From positions 11,754,062 through 11,814,061 of the forward strand of contig OU612074.1 in the NCBI GenBank assembly GCA_914767715.1: a DNA stretch of 60,000 nucleotides. The letters run 5' to 3'. Source of the stretch: Membranipora membranacea (lineage: Eukaryota > Bryozoa > Gymnolaemata > Cheilostomatida > Membraniporidae). Position 1 is the first letter of the stretch, and each line of letters starts with the position of its first letter. The notes beneath the pieces are model-generated. The model saw only the letters and a program-made list of their open reading frames with translations, had not been told where the DNA came from and did not search any database. Positions 36,900-49,376 of the stretch are shown here, one piece after another. The translations under genes and the position numbers were made by a program.

Positions 36900-38150
36900 G
36901 CCAACCAGGAGCTAACAACAAGTTGTGGCTACAATCATTTGGGCTGCACCAACAAACCATTTGCAATGCATCATGATGATTGCCATTCATCAAAATTGTG
37001 TTGGAGATAATACATACACAATGCATTGGTTGGATCATTCATACATTACAAAATAAAGTACAGTTGTGAAATACCCTTTACCAGTGGTTCCTACATATCG
37101 TAGCAGCGGGTGGATTGTGTATACCCACAAATGAGTGTAGCAAAAGTAGAGAGCTGAGCCTAGCATACACGCGCCCCAGCATGCAATCACATGAATCCAA
37201 CATGCATTCAGACAAGCACACTTTGCCTGCCATTGTACTCCTTTGTTCACCAAACAAAAGGCCTTTTGTTACACAACTCTCATAGGTGTATTGGGGCATG
37301 TCTCTCTGACATCGGCCCCCAGGGCCTATCCAACATACTACAGCATAGGTAGGTGTACTTTATTTTGTAATGTAGTCTCTTGCAATGTTTGACCGCCCTC
37401 GGCTTCTTCATTACAAAAAGGAACCAGAAGTCAAATATCTCCAGGAGCCTGGCTTTGTAGTAGACCTAAGGACCTGATATGTCCTGAATGTATGTCCCCA
37501 CAAGCCAGAGTGAGTCACATAGTTCTGGCAATTGGGATTGAACATTTGAGTTCTGAAAAAAGTTTCAGTTTGGGGACCTAAATAATGAGCAGGTAAGACT
37601 GTTTTTGGCCCTTGAAATCTGTAGCCCAAATGAAGCAGTACGTCTTTGTTTATATGTAAACTATTTCCAGAGTCCTATTAAACTCAAACCAAGACAAGAG
37701 TACGACTCAGAGGGTAAACCAGTTTATTGTTAGTTGATCCAAGTTTTCCAAAATTATATTTCAACCTTGACAGTACTAGTAACAGCGAGCTGAATAATTC
37801 TGATTTCTGTAGAGGACCACCCGTATTTCTCAAAGGAATATTTCACAGAACATCAATTATTAAATCTTTATCAAGGGGACATAACTCTTTATACTCAAAT
37901 TGACACTAATTTATTTTTGTTATTTCCAGGGGGTTTGGGAGTGGGACCAACTCCCTGGTTTTATGTGCGCTATTATTGTAGCAGGTTAACTATTGATTTG
38001 AATCTCTTTAAAATTTACTGACTGACATGAGCTTACCTGACATTTTTACGGTGCTTGCGATTGGCAGAATGTGTTTGAATTTATTGATTTAAGATTATGA
38101 AATTACAAAGCAGTCACCCTAAGGGCCCAAACTGATATGACACTCAGAGA
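36900..38150. other. Intergenic stretch with no supported gene
   Basis: Several overlapping frames of 60-120 codons occur here on both strands, but none has splice support, a signal peptide or a recognisable domain. Repetitive DNA is likely. Confidence 0.4.
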
Positions 38151-38173
38151 CTATATTAGAACCAGTTTTTCTG

Positions 38174-38256
38174 TCTGTGGTGGCGGAGGGATATTGCACA
38201 TGTTTGGGATCGAGCCTCGATCCCAAACATGTGCAATATCCCTCTGCCACAACAGA
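38174..38256. repeat. Almost loop-less 83-bp palindrome
   Basis: Arms 38174-38214 and 38216-38256 are reverse complements with two mismatches, around a single central base. The centre reads GGGATCGAGCCTCGATCCC. Confidence 0.9.
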
Positions 38257-38659
38257 GTGAACAAACTTGTTCCCTCTATTGCCTATGGGAATAGATTTTC
38301 GAACAAACTCACATATAGTATATTATATATATACATATATACATATATATTTTTTTTTTTTATTGGCATTAACCTCATTAGTTTAAAATGCTTTCCAAAT
38401 TAGCCAAAATTGATTGTGAATCAATAATAGTTGATTGTGAAAGCAAACAGATATACATATGAGTAACATACATTATGCATCTGTAAATAATGCAGCATTA
38501 ACTGGGTTAAAAACCTTTGTTGCAGCTGATGTTGGTAGTGAAATTTTTGGAATTGCCGGCAAGCAAACTGGTGTCAGCGGACTGAACGCTTATCACAATA
38601 TTTTTGCCATAAATGCATCAATTACAAAAGAATATAATGATGTTATCACAATTGTTTCA

Positions 38660-39489
38660 TGAGAAAAATTAAAGTATGTTTGAGTTTTGAGCGCATAGAT
38701 CGAATGTTTTTCGTATAAACCACCACTGCAAATTATTTTGTTGTAATAAATTGTCCTCTCATAAAACTTGAATGAAAAACAAATGTCATGAATTTACAAA
38801 TTGGTTAATATAAAAATGAATGAGCTTGAGAAGGCTGTTCGAAGTACTTCGTTTAGTTATCTTCTCTCATCACAAGGGGAGACAACTATCCTTCAGATCT
38901 TCACTATCAAGTAATTTATATTAAATTTTGGCGTATTCATACAATCTGGACCACTGCAAGACATCAACAAGTAAAAACTGTGCAAGTATTTGAATGGAGT
39001 TATATTATTCCAATGGGTATGAGGTGCCTTGATTTGATCGTTTATTTTTTTGAACTGGGATTTTTTGAGGTATGATATGCAAAGCGAGCTAGTTTAGCAT
39101 TTCATATTCATTTGTTTTGATCTGCTGCATCTTACTAAAACTTTCAATCAATAAGTCTCAGATATGTCTGAAATAAAATATCACAAGCTTGTGACACACA
39201 TGTTCAGAAAAAAACTAAGTACTGACTCGCTAAACCAAAACAATGGAGTAAAGGACCACTTCTAAATTTTAAAAAATCAATTCACATAACATATCAGAAC
39301 TGCGTAAAACGCCTATGAATAAATGTGTTTTAAGTTTCTATCATAATTTTCCTGCTGCCAGACCAAAAAGTGTGATCTGCCCCAATGATGGCATATATAA
39401 ACAAAATACAAATTTATCGTCTCATCTGTTCAGTGCTACTATAAAGAGGGACAACTCCTGACACAACCTTATTGTATGTGAAACACATA
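38660..39489. other. Intergenic stretch, nothing recognised
   Basis: AT-rich DNA with no coding exon, RNA gene or clear repeat. Confidence 0.45.
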
Positions 39490-39973
39490 GACTTAATAAT
39501 AAACCTAGACAGGACCTTATATGGAGCATAAGCATTTGGACACTGAGGCGTTTAATTGTGGGCGACGTAACAACATTGGAAGGTAAAGAAGCAATGATGC
39601 TATCATTGATTTACTGTCCAAAATCCAGGTTTTTTGTCGATAACTCAATAATTTTGATTGGATTTTGAGTTTGAAATTACTATATTTACTAGATTAAGCA
39701 GCTTGATCTGAATAGTCTGATACTAATTAAAAGCAACAAGTTTTTTGAAAAAAAATTAGCATTGTTGATAACAAAATGCTGCTGATTGTAAAACAATTTT
39801 CAAATTCAAAATCCGATCAAAATTGATTGTGTTATGAACAAAAAAATCTGGATTATGGACAGTTAATCAATGATAGCATCATTGGTTCTACACCTTCCAA
39901 TGACATTACATCGCCCCAAAATTAAGCACCACCCTTCTGTATATGGTGTCCTGTCTAGGTTTATTTTTAAGTC
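39490..39973. mobile_element. 484-bp foldback element with ~180-bp inverted arms
   Basis: The left arm (from GACTTAATAATAAACCTAGACAGG) and the right arm (ending CCTGTCTAGGTTTATTTTTAAGTC) are inverted copies. They share CATTGGAAGGT, CAATGATGCTATCATTGATT and a TTTTGATYGGATTTTGARTTTGAAA block towards the centre. The middle ~110 bases are unpaired. No coding. A foldback or hairpin-type transposon. Confidence 0.8.
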
Positions 39974-42806
39974 GATGGTGAAACCCAATTTTCAATTGAA
40001 TAGCATGAACGACACTAACGGTTAAATCAGACATATTGTATTATGACCAGTGTTTATCTAGGATGATCATAATTATTTGTAAAGTGTTTTATTTCTATCA
40101 CCTAGATCTTTATGAGAGAATAATAAAGCGAGGGCTTTATTGATTTCATAACTTGTACTGCTGCCACCAGTCCATACTGATCATTTTCTGGCATGTCTTA
40201 GAGAAAACTAATAAACAGATTAAATCACGCTAATGTTCTTCTTCTATTGTCATCTAAGTGCTGAAGTTGAAAGCCCTTCATGTAGGAAGTTATTGATTAA
40301 TCGGGATACCCTATATTCATGGCAGCATTTTCGGCAGTAGTTTTTGGCAGCTATGACGGTCTGCTTCAATCTGAATTGTCTCTGCTAGTTTAAGGAATAA
40401 TATATGTCATGTTTTATATTGATTATAACTGATCAAGTGAAACAATGGCATAAATAAATGTATTTTCTCAAAAATTGTACTAACTTGCACTGGAAGAAAA
40501 GAAATATTTTTGTTGATATGCATATTTATTGAAGATAAGTCAGATTTTCTCTAATTAGACACTGACTGGTTGTATGAAATGAAGATTATGAATATCATCC
40601 AGTGATACCCTTTTCTATGGCGTTACACCGCAACCAACTAACATTACACTCATAAACTATCATGCTTTTTATCATGCTGGTTAGAGCTTTTATACAGTTG
40701 ATATTTGTGTCCTTTCTATCACGTTGGATCTTAGATGAGATCAATGAGGCGTCAGAAAATGTTCGCGCTTCTGTAAGAATCCTTCAGAGGATTCCAATAC
40801 AAGAGGAGGAGGTTTAATGATGACTAGTTGGCTAGTGAACTAACAACTGACAATGACTAAGGACTAGTGCGCTAGTAGACTGACGGTTGTATGGAAGGAA
40901 GTAAGGAACAAATAAATAAAAAAATTCCCTTATGTTTAATAAAAGATCCAATCATGCTCTTTGCTAATAAGACTTCAAATATTCTTGAAAAATTCAGAAC
41001 AGTGCCTAGTAACAGGATTTCGTAACTGCTGAGTAAAAGCATTGGGAAATTCTGAACGATGGAGGCAGTGCACGAAAAACTCTCCGCTTTGATTTTTTTT
41101 ACACTAGGTTATAAGTTTTTCTTGTCCTTCAGGATAAGTGTGACATCGCCAAAAACCTCTTCCCAGCAAAGCGGGTATAATTTGAAATTCTGGTGTGAGG
41201 GTGCCTGTTGGCCCATGCTTGGTGATTCAAATTATATTACTATGCATTCCATGGTGAGACAAATAGTCAAGTCGCCCTTCAAGGAAGAAGATTTACTACC
41301 AATAATTAATTTACCCACTAGGTACAGTTGATGCCTACAAAATTCCCACATGTAGTTCAGTTTTGTGACAATTTGATACTTCATCAAAGTGAAATGTGTC
41401 AGACAATTACTGTAGATTTGTCAGTTTGGCTTTCCTACACACACGATTACGAATTACACTGCCAACATTGAGAACTTTACTGGCACTCTACAACTTTGAA
41501 TTTATAATCATTGTGAGGTTGGCTTACTCAGATCAGTGGGGGCATACTGCGTATGAAAGCAGGCTGAACCGTAAATTTATGCAGGGACCACTTGAAAATC
41601 ACCTATCAAAAATTGAAATAATAAAAACCCAAAGGTTGACATCCGGCACTACGCATTGGAAGTCATTGTCCTTTGTCAATTGTCTTTCAGTTGCCTAGCA
41701 ATAATTATTAACAATTTTTGTATTATTATTTCTAATCAACCTGTGTCAAAAATGATCTGGTCTGGTGCGATTCAACCATTAACATTGTTCTCGTTGGTGA
41801 CGCAGTGTTAAACTCTAGATTGCAGCTTCAACATTTTCGCTACCTGAATAACCTGCCTTTAAAACAAATTGACAACGTGTCTGATTCGGTTTTCTCTCCA
41901 TTATGATGGTTGCAAACCACCAAGCTAAAACTGCAAATGTATTTGCCAGGTAAAGCACAAATAAACAAGCCTTAGTTCGCTTAGGTAACAGTCTGGGCCC
42001 CCTAAACGCTTGCCCAAATCTGACGACCTGTCAGGAGTTTGTTAGTTTTACTGTTTCGATGCTTTAGCAAACAAAGACATGCCTTGTAAAACTGGTCATA
42101 GAAATATGAAGCAGTACATGGAAAACAGCGGTAAGGAAATCTGGCTTGAACTCTTGGGCATAAAGCCATTTAGAGATATTTCCTTGATACATATCACAGG
42201 GATGAATGGTGATTGGTGCTTCACAATCATCAGGGAACATGCAAAAGTCCATGGAAGCACAATCTGAACCTGACTGTACGAGGAAACAGTTGTCTCATGA
42301 TTTCCTTTTAGCTTTGATCTGCAGAGAAATCTATCATTGTTGTAGTCTGTCTCCCGGCACAGTTTGAGCGGCACAGTTTGAGGCCTGAACTAGGTGTTCC
42401 CTAAATATTAACGCTTGTAGTGTATTACATAGGGATTAGTCACGTTATCAAATTGTAAGGCTATTAATAGTCATTCTTTGGTGGAATTTTTATCCATAAG
42501 GTTATAAAGGCCGACACATTATTCATCGTGGTTGAGGAAAGATGAAATTGTGCCAGAATGAGACATTTTAGGCTTCAGTTAATTTATTCAATCTCACTTA
42601 TATTTAGGAGTTGGTGTGAATCACACCCCTCAAAGAAATAGTAAATCCACCTCTTCTTGTGATATTTTTTCTAATTATAGAACAGAATTGAAAAAGGGAA
42701 ACTATCAAACGATAATCTGTCACAATCAGATAAGAGATCGAGCTCAGTGAACCTCTCTGTTCCTGGCACCAGATACGATCAATTACTAAACAGTTTGATT
42801 TTTGGA
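39974..42806. other. Intergenic stretch upstream of paralogue B
   Basis: Open frames of up to 100 codons exist but lack support. A weak protein-like fragment at 42079-42267 is discussed under findings. No repeat family was recognised. Confidence 0.4.
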
Positions 42807-42813
42807 TATAAAA
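42807..42813 (+). promoter_or_regulatory. TATA box of paralogue B
   Basis: GGATATAAAACATCC, with TATAAAA at 42807-42813. It is about 80 bases ahead of a CAG|GTAATA donor. The layout equals that of paralogue A. Confidence 0.6.
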
Positions 42814-42837
42814 CATCCTGCAGAGGCGAAAAAACCT

Positions 42838-42893
42838 CAGTTGCTCACTAACTAAGAAAGACGTTGGCTACTCAAATTTTCAGGTAATATTGA
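42838..42893 (+). other. Non-coding first exon of paralogue B
   Basis: The start is estimated at about 30 bases after the TATA box. The exon ends at TTTTCAG|GTAATA. It joins to the acceptor TTTACAG at 43193, followed by 20 bases of 5' UTR before the ATG at 43214. Confidence 0.5.
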
Positions 42894-43213
42894 CAAAGCC
42901 TTATCAAACTGGCATTCTGATTTTCCTCCAATTTCAGATTGTGACTTTTTTTTTACTTATCAATGTCTTTTGAATACAAATGGTTAAAGTGTAGTGGGGG
43001 AAATGTGCTTTGGTCTCAATTGGTATGGTGTATAGCTATGGTATGATTTACATCCACAATCCTGTGCAACTATGGATGTGACAAGGTGCAACTGTATTGT
43101 TTTAGCCAAAAACTAACATCTCAATTTGGCAAACATGTGTATATATACCTCTTTGATTCATTGGTAATGCATTTTGTGACATTTTGTTTACAGGGTTTCT
43201 ATCTAGAACAAAC

Positions 43214-46200
43214 ATGGCTAAGACAAGCATCCTTTATCTGGCTGCACTGATAGTTGTGATAGCTCATATAGGTCTCATCAAAGCACAGGTGAGTGAATCA
43301 AGTGACTACCAGATAGAATAATTATAATATTAATAAAAAAGTATATGTTAATTTAGTTTCAAGAAGCTGTAACTCCTCACAGTCAATGAGAGCTTTTACC
43401 ACCAATGTTTTCCATTCTGCTAGAGGAACAACAAAAATTCTTTTGGAATTGATTTGTATTAAATTTGGACAAATAAGGTGAATAGAAATGTAGGGCTAAT
43501 GACATCAGCAGTTGTTTTTCTGGAATTTCAATGCTGCATTTCTGGTTTTGCTTTTGCGTGCCTCTGGCAAAGAAGGTTTGACTTTTTTGTCTCCATTCCT
43601 CGCAGTTATATTATGCTAGGCTAGCTATAGGCAGTAAAATTTGTTTGCGTACTTCAATTATAGCAAAAAGTTAATTTTGCACTCTTGTATGGATTCATGT
43701 CAATATCAGAATTTACAACTTAAAAACCCAGTTGCCTTCATGCTGTGTAAATGGGTGGTCATTCAAGTTAAAATGGTAATGGAATAAAATTTAACAACAA
43801 ACTAAGAATGTCGGTAATAACAACACAGTCTTGGCCATGAGCAATGGGTGATAGGAATTTGCAGGATCAAGTTATATGTTAGAATCTCCATCTCAAAACT
43901 GCTTATCAGTCCTATATTTAATGTGTTACCAGAAAATTTATTGTGACTCTCTGATTAAAATCAAGGCAGCACGATGGAAGAAATAAAAACCATGTGCAAA
44001 GATTTTTCTCACAAATTGAAAAGCCAATATTTTCTCTCTTAACTTGTCTAAAGATAATAATAATTTAGCTCCTGCATCCTCTTTACTTGCCATCTCAGTC
44101 AAACATGCTGGGCCAGTCAAAAGAAAGACAAATTTGTATTTTGAAAGACGTATGAGATTGATTCACTCCATTAACATGAAATTTAGAAGTGTTTCTTTCA
44201 AGGTGTTCTGTAGCGATTTAATCTTAATAAGAGACCTATCAATCACACCACTAAGAGATTAATTGGTGACATCGCCACTTGATTTGTCTTGAATACAATG
44301 ATGATATCATGACATGAGATGAATTAAACAATGGATAACAGGAGGCTAGGCGATACTTGACACTTGTGCATAGAACATTGACCTGAAATAAAAAGCGGCA
44401 TATAGCTTTTTCACACTCTATTTTTACTTGGATTACAAGTGACCACGTGTAGCATGCATGGCCCTGCTATAAAACATTATGCTTTTTTTCGAGGCCTTTT
44501 TAGTACAGCGTCCTCAGTGCTGGTTAAAGCCATTATGTGGTCGAAAACCTTTACACTTGGTTTTACGTTTTTTTTTATGTGTATACTCATAAATGTTGTA
44601 TGATCATGGAATATGTAAACACAAACAGTTTTGTTTATGGTGTGTGCATATGCATATTTTTCGTTTATTTTCAGGCTCCTCCAGGTGTCCCGACCACAGA
44701 GAATGGTAACAATAACGGGAACTGCATAGGTAAGTTACCATCAAATCACATAGCCCAAGTACCTACTGCGGGAATGAGGCGTAAACCCCCCCCCTCCCCC
44801 ATGGCCAGACTATTTACTTTGATTGAATTGATTTAATTATCAGAGAAACACAAGCTTTTAGTGTAATCTGTGCCTACCTAAATATACTGTTCATTCGTAG
44901 AAGAAGAAGAAGAAAATCTGATATGAGTATCACTTACTACTTCTCATATACTCTATATAACAGCTACAGCTCCCTCTCAGGTTAAAACATTTAGTCCATT
45001 GATAATTCACAGTCACAGTCTTATAGAAATGATTCGGAACTTAAAGGGCAACCAGGGTTTCCCAAAACTTCTCATGGAATAATAGCAGATTGCATCTTCT
45101 GCATAGGGAAAAAGACAAAATCTAATTTTAATGATTATTCAGCCAGAATTCTTGTGAAATATTTCATCCATCAGGTACTCAAACTCAGCTAAAATAGAAT
45201 ACCACAGAGCAGTTTCCTGTTCCTGTTGTTATTTAGCATGTGCTCTATCATCGTTACAGTAATGTCTTGGAACCTCCCCTAAACTGAAGTGTTACCCAGC
45301 TTAGAGTCAGCAACTACTTTAGGTTTTGCATCGCGTAATGCAGATAGCTGATGCTGCCTAACACATTATTTACTACCCATTAATGAATTGCTGCAAAACC
45401 TTGGTTGCCCTTTTATGCGACTACTTTTCAACAGAAAGGGAGAAATACAGACTCAATCTTGGTAGAATAATTCATGTTTACCCATACCCATCAAACAGCA
45501 CTATGCATCTGAGCTCCCCTTAACAGCTAAGAGCCAGCAACTACTTTGCGGTTTGCACAGCGTTCCTGCACAAAGCTGATGCTACGTAGCACATTCTTTA
45601 CTACCCATTAATGCATTGCTGCGAAACTTTCCCTTTAACTTTCCTGCCAAATCTTTTGTAGGGGACGCAAGTGTCTGTAAAGACACTATTCGTGGAAACG
45701 GTAATGGCAACTCTAACTCAGGTGACAGCCTAAAGAATGGCAACAACAACGGTAACTGTATCGGCAAGTGTGTCAATGTGATCACTGGTAATGGGAATGG
45801 AAATGATAACACAGTCGGCAGCAATGGTAAGTGCCTGTAATAGATTTAAAGCTATAGATAATAATCAACTTTATTTGCTATTCAAGTCCCCTTTCGGGGC
45901 AAATGAGAATATGAATGAGATTTATCACATCTATTAAGCGCACCCCTGTACAAAGTAGGAGTGAGCAAGCTAGGCTATTGCCTGTAGAGCTCACCTCCTT
46001 TAGCAGCATGGGTAGGGATCGGGATTCGAACCTGCAACTCTGAGATTGAGAAGCTCGAATCTTTACCACTCGCCACCCTTCCTCATAACATTTGGTATCA
46101 TATTGAAGGTCAGTCATTTTAAGAGCACCATGGCAACTTTTTGAATAGGCTATGTACATAGTTGAATCCTTTAGCTTTACTAAAATGTAAATTCTTTTCA

Positions 46201-47818
46201 ATTTTTCTCAACCACTTAGTTTGGCTCCTCTTTATCGTGCTATATCATATAAATATGTTATAAAAAATGCTCGAATTTCAAATCCTGGTCTCTGAAGTAT
46301 AGGGGAAAATCTTTGAAAGATATGATAATTTGCATGTGATTCGCTATATTTTCAACCCTAGTAAATATCACAGCCCCTAAAGCGTTAGTAATGTGGCATC
46401 ATGGAAATCTCTGTGCACTCTGAGGTTGCAACAGTCAATCAAACCCCAAAGGATAAGCTGAATGCTGTCAGCATATATGTTAACAATGGTGATGATGTGC
46501 AAACCTCTGTTGTGTTTCGACCACAATGGAGAGCAATTGCCAATGCTCTATTTATAATAATCTGAGTTAGTATAGCAAGCCATAATATTCTTGAAAATTG
46601 AGAATTTATCCTGGATTTACTTTCCGAATCAAAACTTCCGGTCCCCAGAGTAAAGCTTTTTGGTTTTTAAGCTGTATTAGCACCAATCGGTCAAAACTGA
46701 GGCAAGCCAACATTTAGCCATCACAAACAAGCCAATCTCAACTCTAGCAGTTCTTTACTCATCTATAGGATAATATGATATTATTATTATTTAATAATTT
46801 GCAGGAAATAAGAATGGGAACTGCTTGGGTGTTTGTAAGAATGTTACGTCAGGAAATGGAAATGGTAACAGAAATGATGAAGAAAAAAGAGGAACGGGAA
46901 ATAATAACGGAAATTGCATAGGTGAGTTGTCGGTTAAAATGTTGGTTAAAATTGCAAGTGTTGTCTCTGTCCGAGGACTGAGAAATATCAGTGCCTTAAG
47001 GGCGCGGCCACCGTATTCGGCGCCAAGTTGCTCTCAGCTGGCAGGCAGGTCGGAGCACACCTGGGGCTTCATGCGTCATGAGCCCAGTAGTCAATAGACT
47101 GCAGCAGGATTCGACCTCCAACGCTTGGGCAGGCGCTCTAACCAACTGAGCTACCTCCTTTTGTATTACTGACTGAGTTACTGACTAAACTGCAATAGAG
47201 CTACACCAGTGCTGGCTACATGACAGCAAAATGATTCAATGTATTCTAATTATACAACAAAGTACCACTAGTTAAGCTTGTTTATGCTAACAATGATTTT
47301 TAAACAATGTCAACATTAACATTGAGTAAAAAGTAAGTACAATATTTCAATGTTATCAAACCGTTTTCTCATGGAGTATTTGTATTATTGAATAATAAGA
47401 ACAAAAGAAGAAATTTTTAAATGTTTATTGACAAGCAATCTTCATCATTAAAATGATGTTCTTCCAAGTGTGCCAAGATAAAAACAAAAATAAATAAATA
47501 TGGAATAATTAGATAAAGAAGAAATATGGAAGATAAAGACTAACAATTGTTATTTCATGATTTTTTCAGCTTTACTACAAAAAGGAACCACTCAAAAGAT
47601 CGATAATTACATATTTTTTCTTTTCTTTATTTTTTAATTTGTGTATTTATAACTATGTATTTATATTTGAAGGAATTTGCAAGGACCATGAAGGGGGAAA
47701 TAATACAAACGAAAACCATCAAGGAAACTGCGTCGGAATCTGCAAGCCTGGCTCCAAATTCAAAATCACAGGAAGATTGGCTGCTGTGATTACTCATTGG
47801 ATTTTCGGCAAGAAATAA
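43214..47818 (+). CDS. Secreted Asn/Gly-rich modular protein with NNNGNCIG motifs, 185 aa (paralogue B)
   Basis: Five coding exons: 43214-43288, 44675-44729, 45662-45826, 46805-46921 and 47673-47818. All borders are GT-AG with phases 0,1,1,1; total 558 nt with TAA. Exon 1 encodes the signal peptide MAKTSILYLAALIVVIAHI and ends KAQ. The mature chain starts APPGVPTTENGNNNGNCIG. It repeats a module of Cys, a GNGNGN run and NNNGNCIG; Cys pairs appear as CIGKC, CLGVC and CVGIC. The C-terminus is basic and helix-prone (SKFKITGRLAAVITHWIFGKK). Compared with the minus-strand paralogue it lacks the Tyr-rich exon and one module. An AATAAA overlaps the stop (47814-47819) and another lies at 48346-48351. 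Secretion is inferred; the function is unknown. The acceptor of exon 3 of the mature chain (45661) sits just after a MITE fragment. Confidence 0.87.
45041..45415. mobile_element. TTAA-flanked MITE, copy 3, in an intron of paralogue B
   Basis: It begins TTAAAGGGCAACCAGGG and ends CCTTGGTTGCCCTTTT, so the right TTAA is mutated. The interior closely matches copy 1 at 30784-31168, including the GCATCGCGTAATGCA and ACCCATTAATG segments. Confidence 0.85.
45512..45637. mobile_element. Truncated MITE, copy 4, ending at a splice acceptor
   Basis: The right third of the same family: AGAGCCAGCAACTACTTTG, then GCACAAAGCTGATGCTACG, CATTAATGCATTGCTGCGAAAC and CCCTTTAA. The left part is missing. It ends about 25 bases before the acceptor AG of exon 45662-45826, so it supplies part of the intron's 3' end. 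Confidence 0.75.
45890..46080 (-). repeat. tRNA-derived SINE in an intron of paralogue B
   Basis: On the minus strand it reads GGTGGCGAGTGGTAAAGATTC (box A-like) and GCAGGTTCGAATCCCGATCCC (box B). A roughly 110-bp body follows to about 45890. A functional tRNA is unlikely, because the arms are poorly paired. Confidence 0.65.
46975..47165 (-). repeat. tRNA-derived SINE (full copy) in an intron of paralogue B
   Basis: The head on the minus strand reads GGAGGTAGCTCAGTTGGTTAGAGCG (box A) and GGAGGTCGAATCCTGC (box B). The body contains GTGTGCTCCGACCTGCCTGC and ends near CCCTTAAGGCACTGATATT. A truncated relative lies at 2598-2720. Confidence 0.7.
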
Positions 47819-47829
47819 AAACATTAAAA

Positions 47830-49320
47830 ATAGTTTGCATGGCCAACGGATTTATCAGTGAAAGAATCACGAGCTATGATTGCTCTATGTGTTTTTGTAC
47901 AGTTGGGTTTGCTTTCCCGACATTGTTTTGTTTTCCTATAAGATGTGATGTCTCTGACAGTATTGGTGGGGGATAAATTCTCAGGTACTTTTCATTTTTA
48001 TTTCTTTATTTGGTAATCTACATCTTTTGAGGGAAACTGTCTTGCATTGAGTGCCAAAGAGAAAGCTAAGAATGTTATAAACGTAGAGGCACATATTTTA
48101 ATAGCCGTCTCTTAAATCAAGAGACAGCAATGAGTATTGAAGAGTATATATTCATATGAGTATGTATACCATACTTCGCATGCAGTTCGAATTTGTATTT
48201 TCTATTCATATTGTTTTTTTTCTAAAGCTTTCATTGACAATGTCCGCTAGTCGATGCAATGTGTATTGTGATAAGGCTAATTTTCAGTGACCTTAGATAC
48301 ATTACCCTGCTAAGATAATGTGTATAACTTTCGGAGTAAAGGTGAAATAAATTACACTGTTAGAATGTTTTTAAAACAAATCATTGATGATTATAATGTA
48401 ACAATGTGAATACGTTCAAGTGACAAAGCCAGCAAGCATCTAAACAATCATCCCGTTGACAACTGCGACCAAGGTGATAATGGAAATCATTGGTGTCCCA
48501 ATCAGACAAGAAATTGTTGCAACATTTTTGTAACCAAACCGTTTCAGACAGAGACTATGAGCCCTCTGGTAGCAGTTCGATTGATATGATGGAATGAAAC
48601 CCCATGTGAAATGGGTGAGTCTTTGGCGTTGCCAGTTGTAGCCAGCTGTATGATAAAACTGATCATGAAATTCAATCAGTTATAATGGAAACTCAGCAAC
48701 AATCCTACTAAATAAATCCATGGTCGCAATAATATAGGAAGCTTCTGCATCGGCAGTAGATTTGTTAGTTATTTTTGTACTGAATGATTGAAATTATCCT
48801 GCATGATGTTCCATAGACACCAGTCTATGAAGGAGGTCTAATGTTGGGCAGCCATATTACTCTGCACCATTTAAATGTCCTTTAGACATACTTTGACTTA
48901 ATTTTTCGAACTGGGAGATATTCAACTGACATCGGTGGAGCACAAATTGCCTACAACAACAGGTAAAGTTACCCTTTACAGTAAGTAGATAACTCCCTAT
49001 GTGTGGTTTAGCACATACTTGTTCAAACCTCAATCAAGTATTGTTAATCAGATTTCCTTATAGTATAGAAACAGCTCAGGAAAATCTTATCTTATCCTTT
49101 CGTGTTCAATAGGAAAATTCTCAGTGTCATTGGCAGGAAACCAATTTTTACTGACATCGCGTAATATAACATGATATTAATATTCCACATAAAACAATAA
49201 AACTGCTCTATGGATATCTTGGGAATAAATTGTACTAGATTAGAAAAATTGTAGTTGACTGTTGGTCTCAAGCGCAAGTATAGCAGGATAGTGAGAGTGC
49301 AGGTCTTTCTTTGTCAAAAT
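47830..49320. other. 3' flank of paralogue B and intergenic DNA
   Basis: It contains the poly(A)-signal candidate at 48346-48351. No coding exon or repeat family is recognised. Confidence 0.45.
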
Positions 49321-49376
49321 GGTTATACATATATATATAAATATATATAAAAATATATAAATATATATATATATTA
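49321..49376. repeat. (TA)n-rich microsatellite
   Basis: Runs of ATATAT interrupted by AAATA over about 55 bases. Confidence 0.9.

Noticed and set aside
36556-36915. 119-codon plus-strand open frame
   Set aside because: It overlaps a tRNA-like repeat and a palindrome; no domain is recognisable.
38459-38662. 67-codon plus-strand frame with Ala/Gly content
   Set aside because: No promoter, signal peptide or splice support, and it lies next to a TA microsatellite and a palindrome.
41059-41698. Two plus-strand frames of 90 and 100 codons
   Set aside because: No splice sites in agreement, no signal peptide and no domain. AT-rich chance frames are likely.
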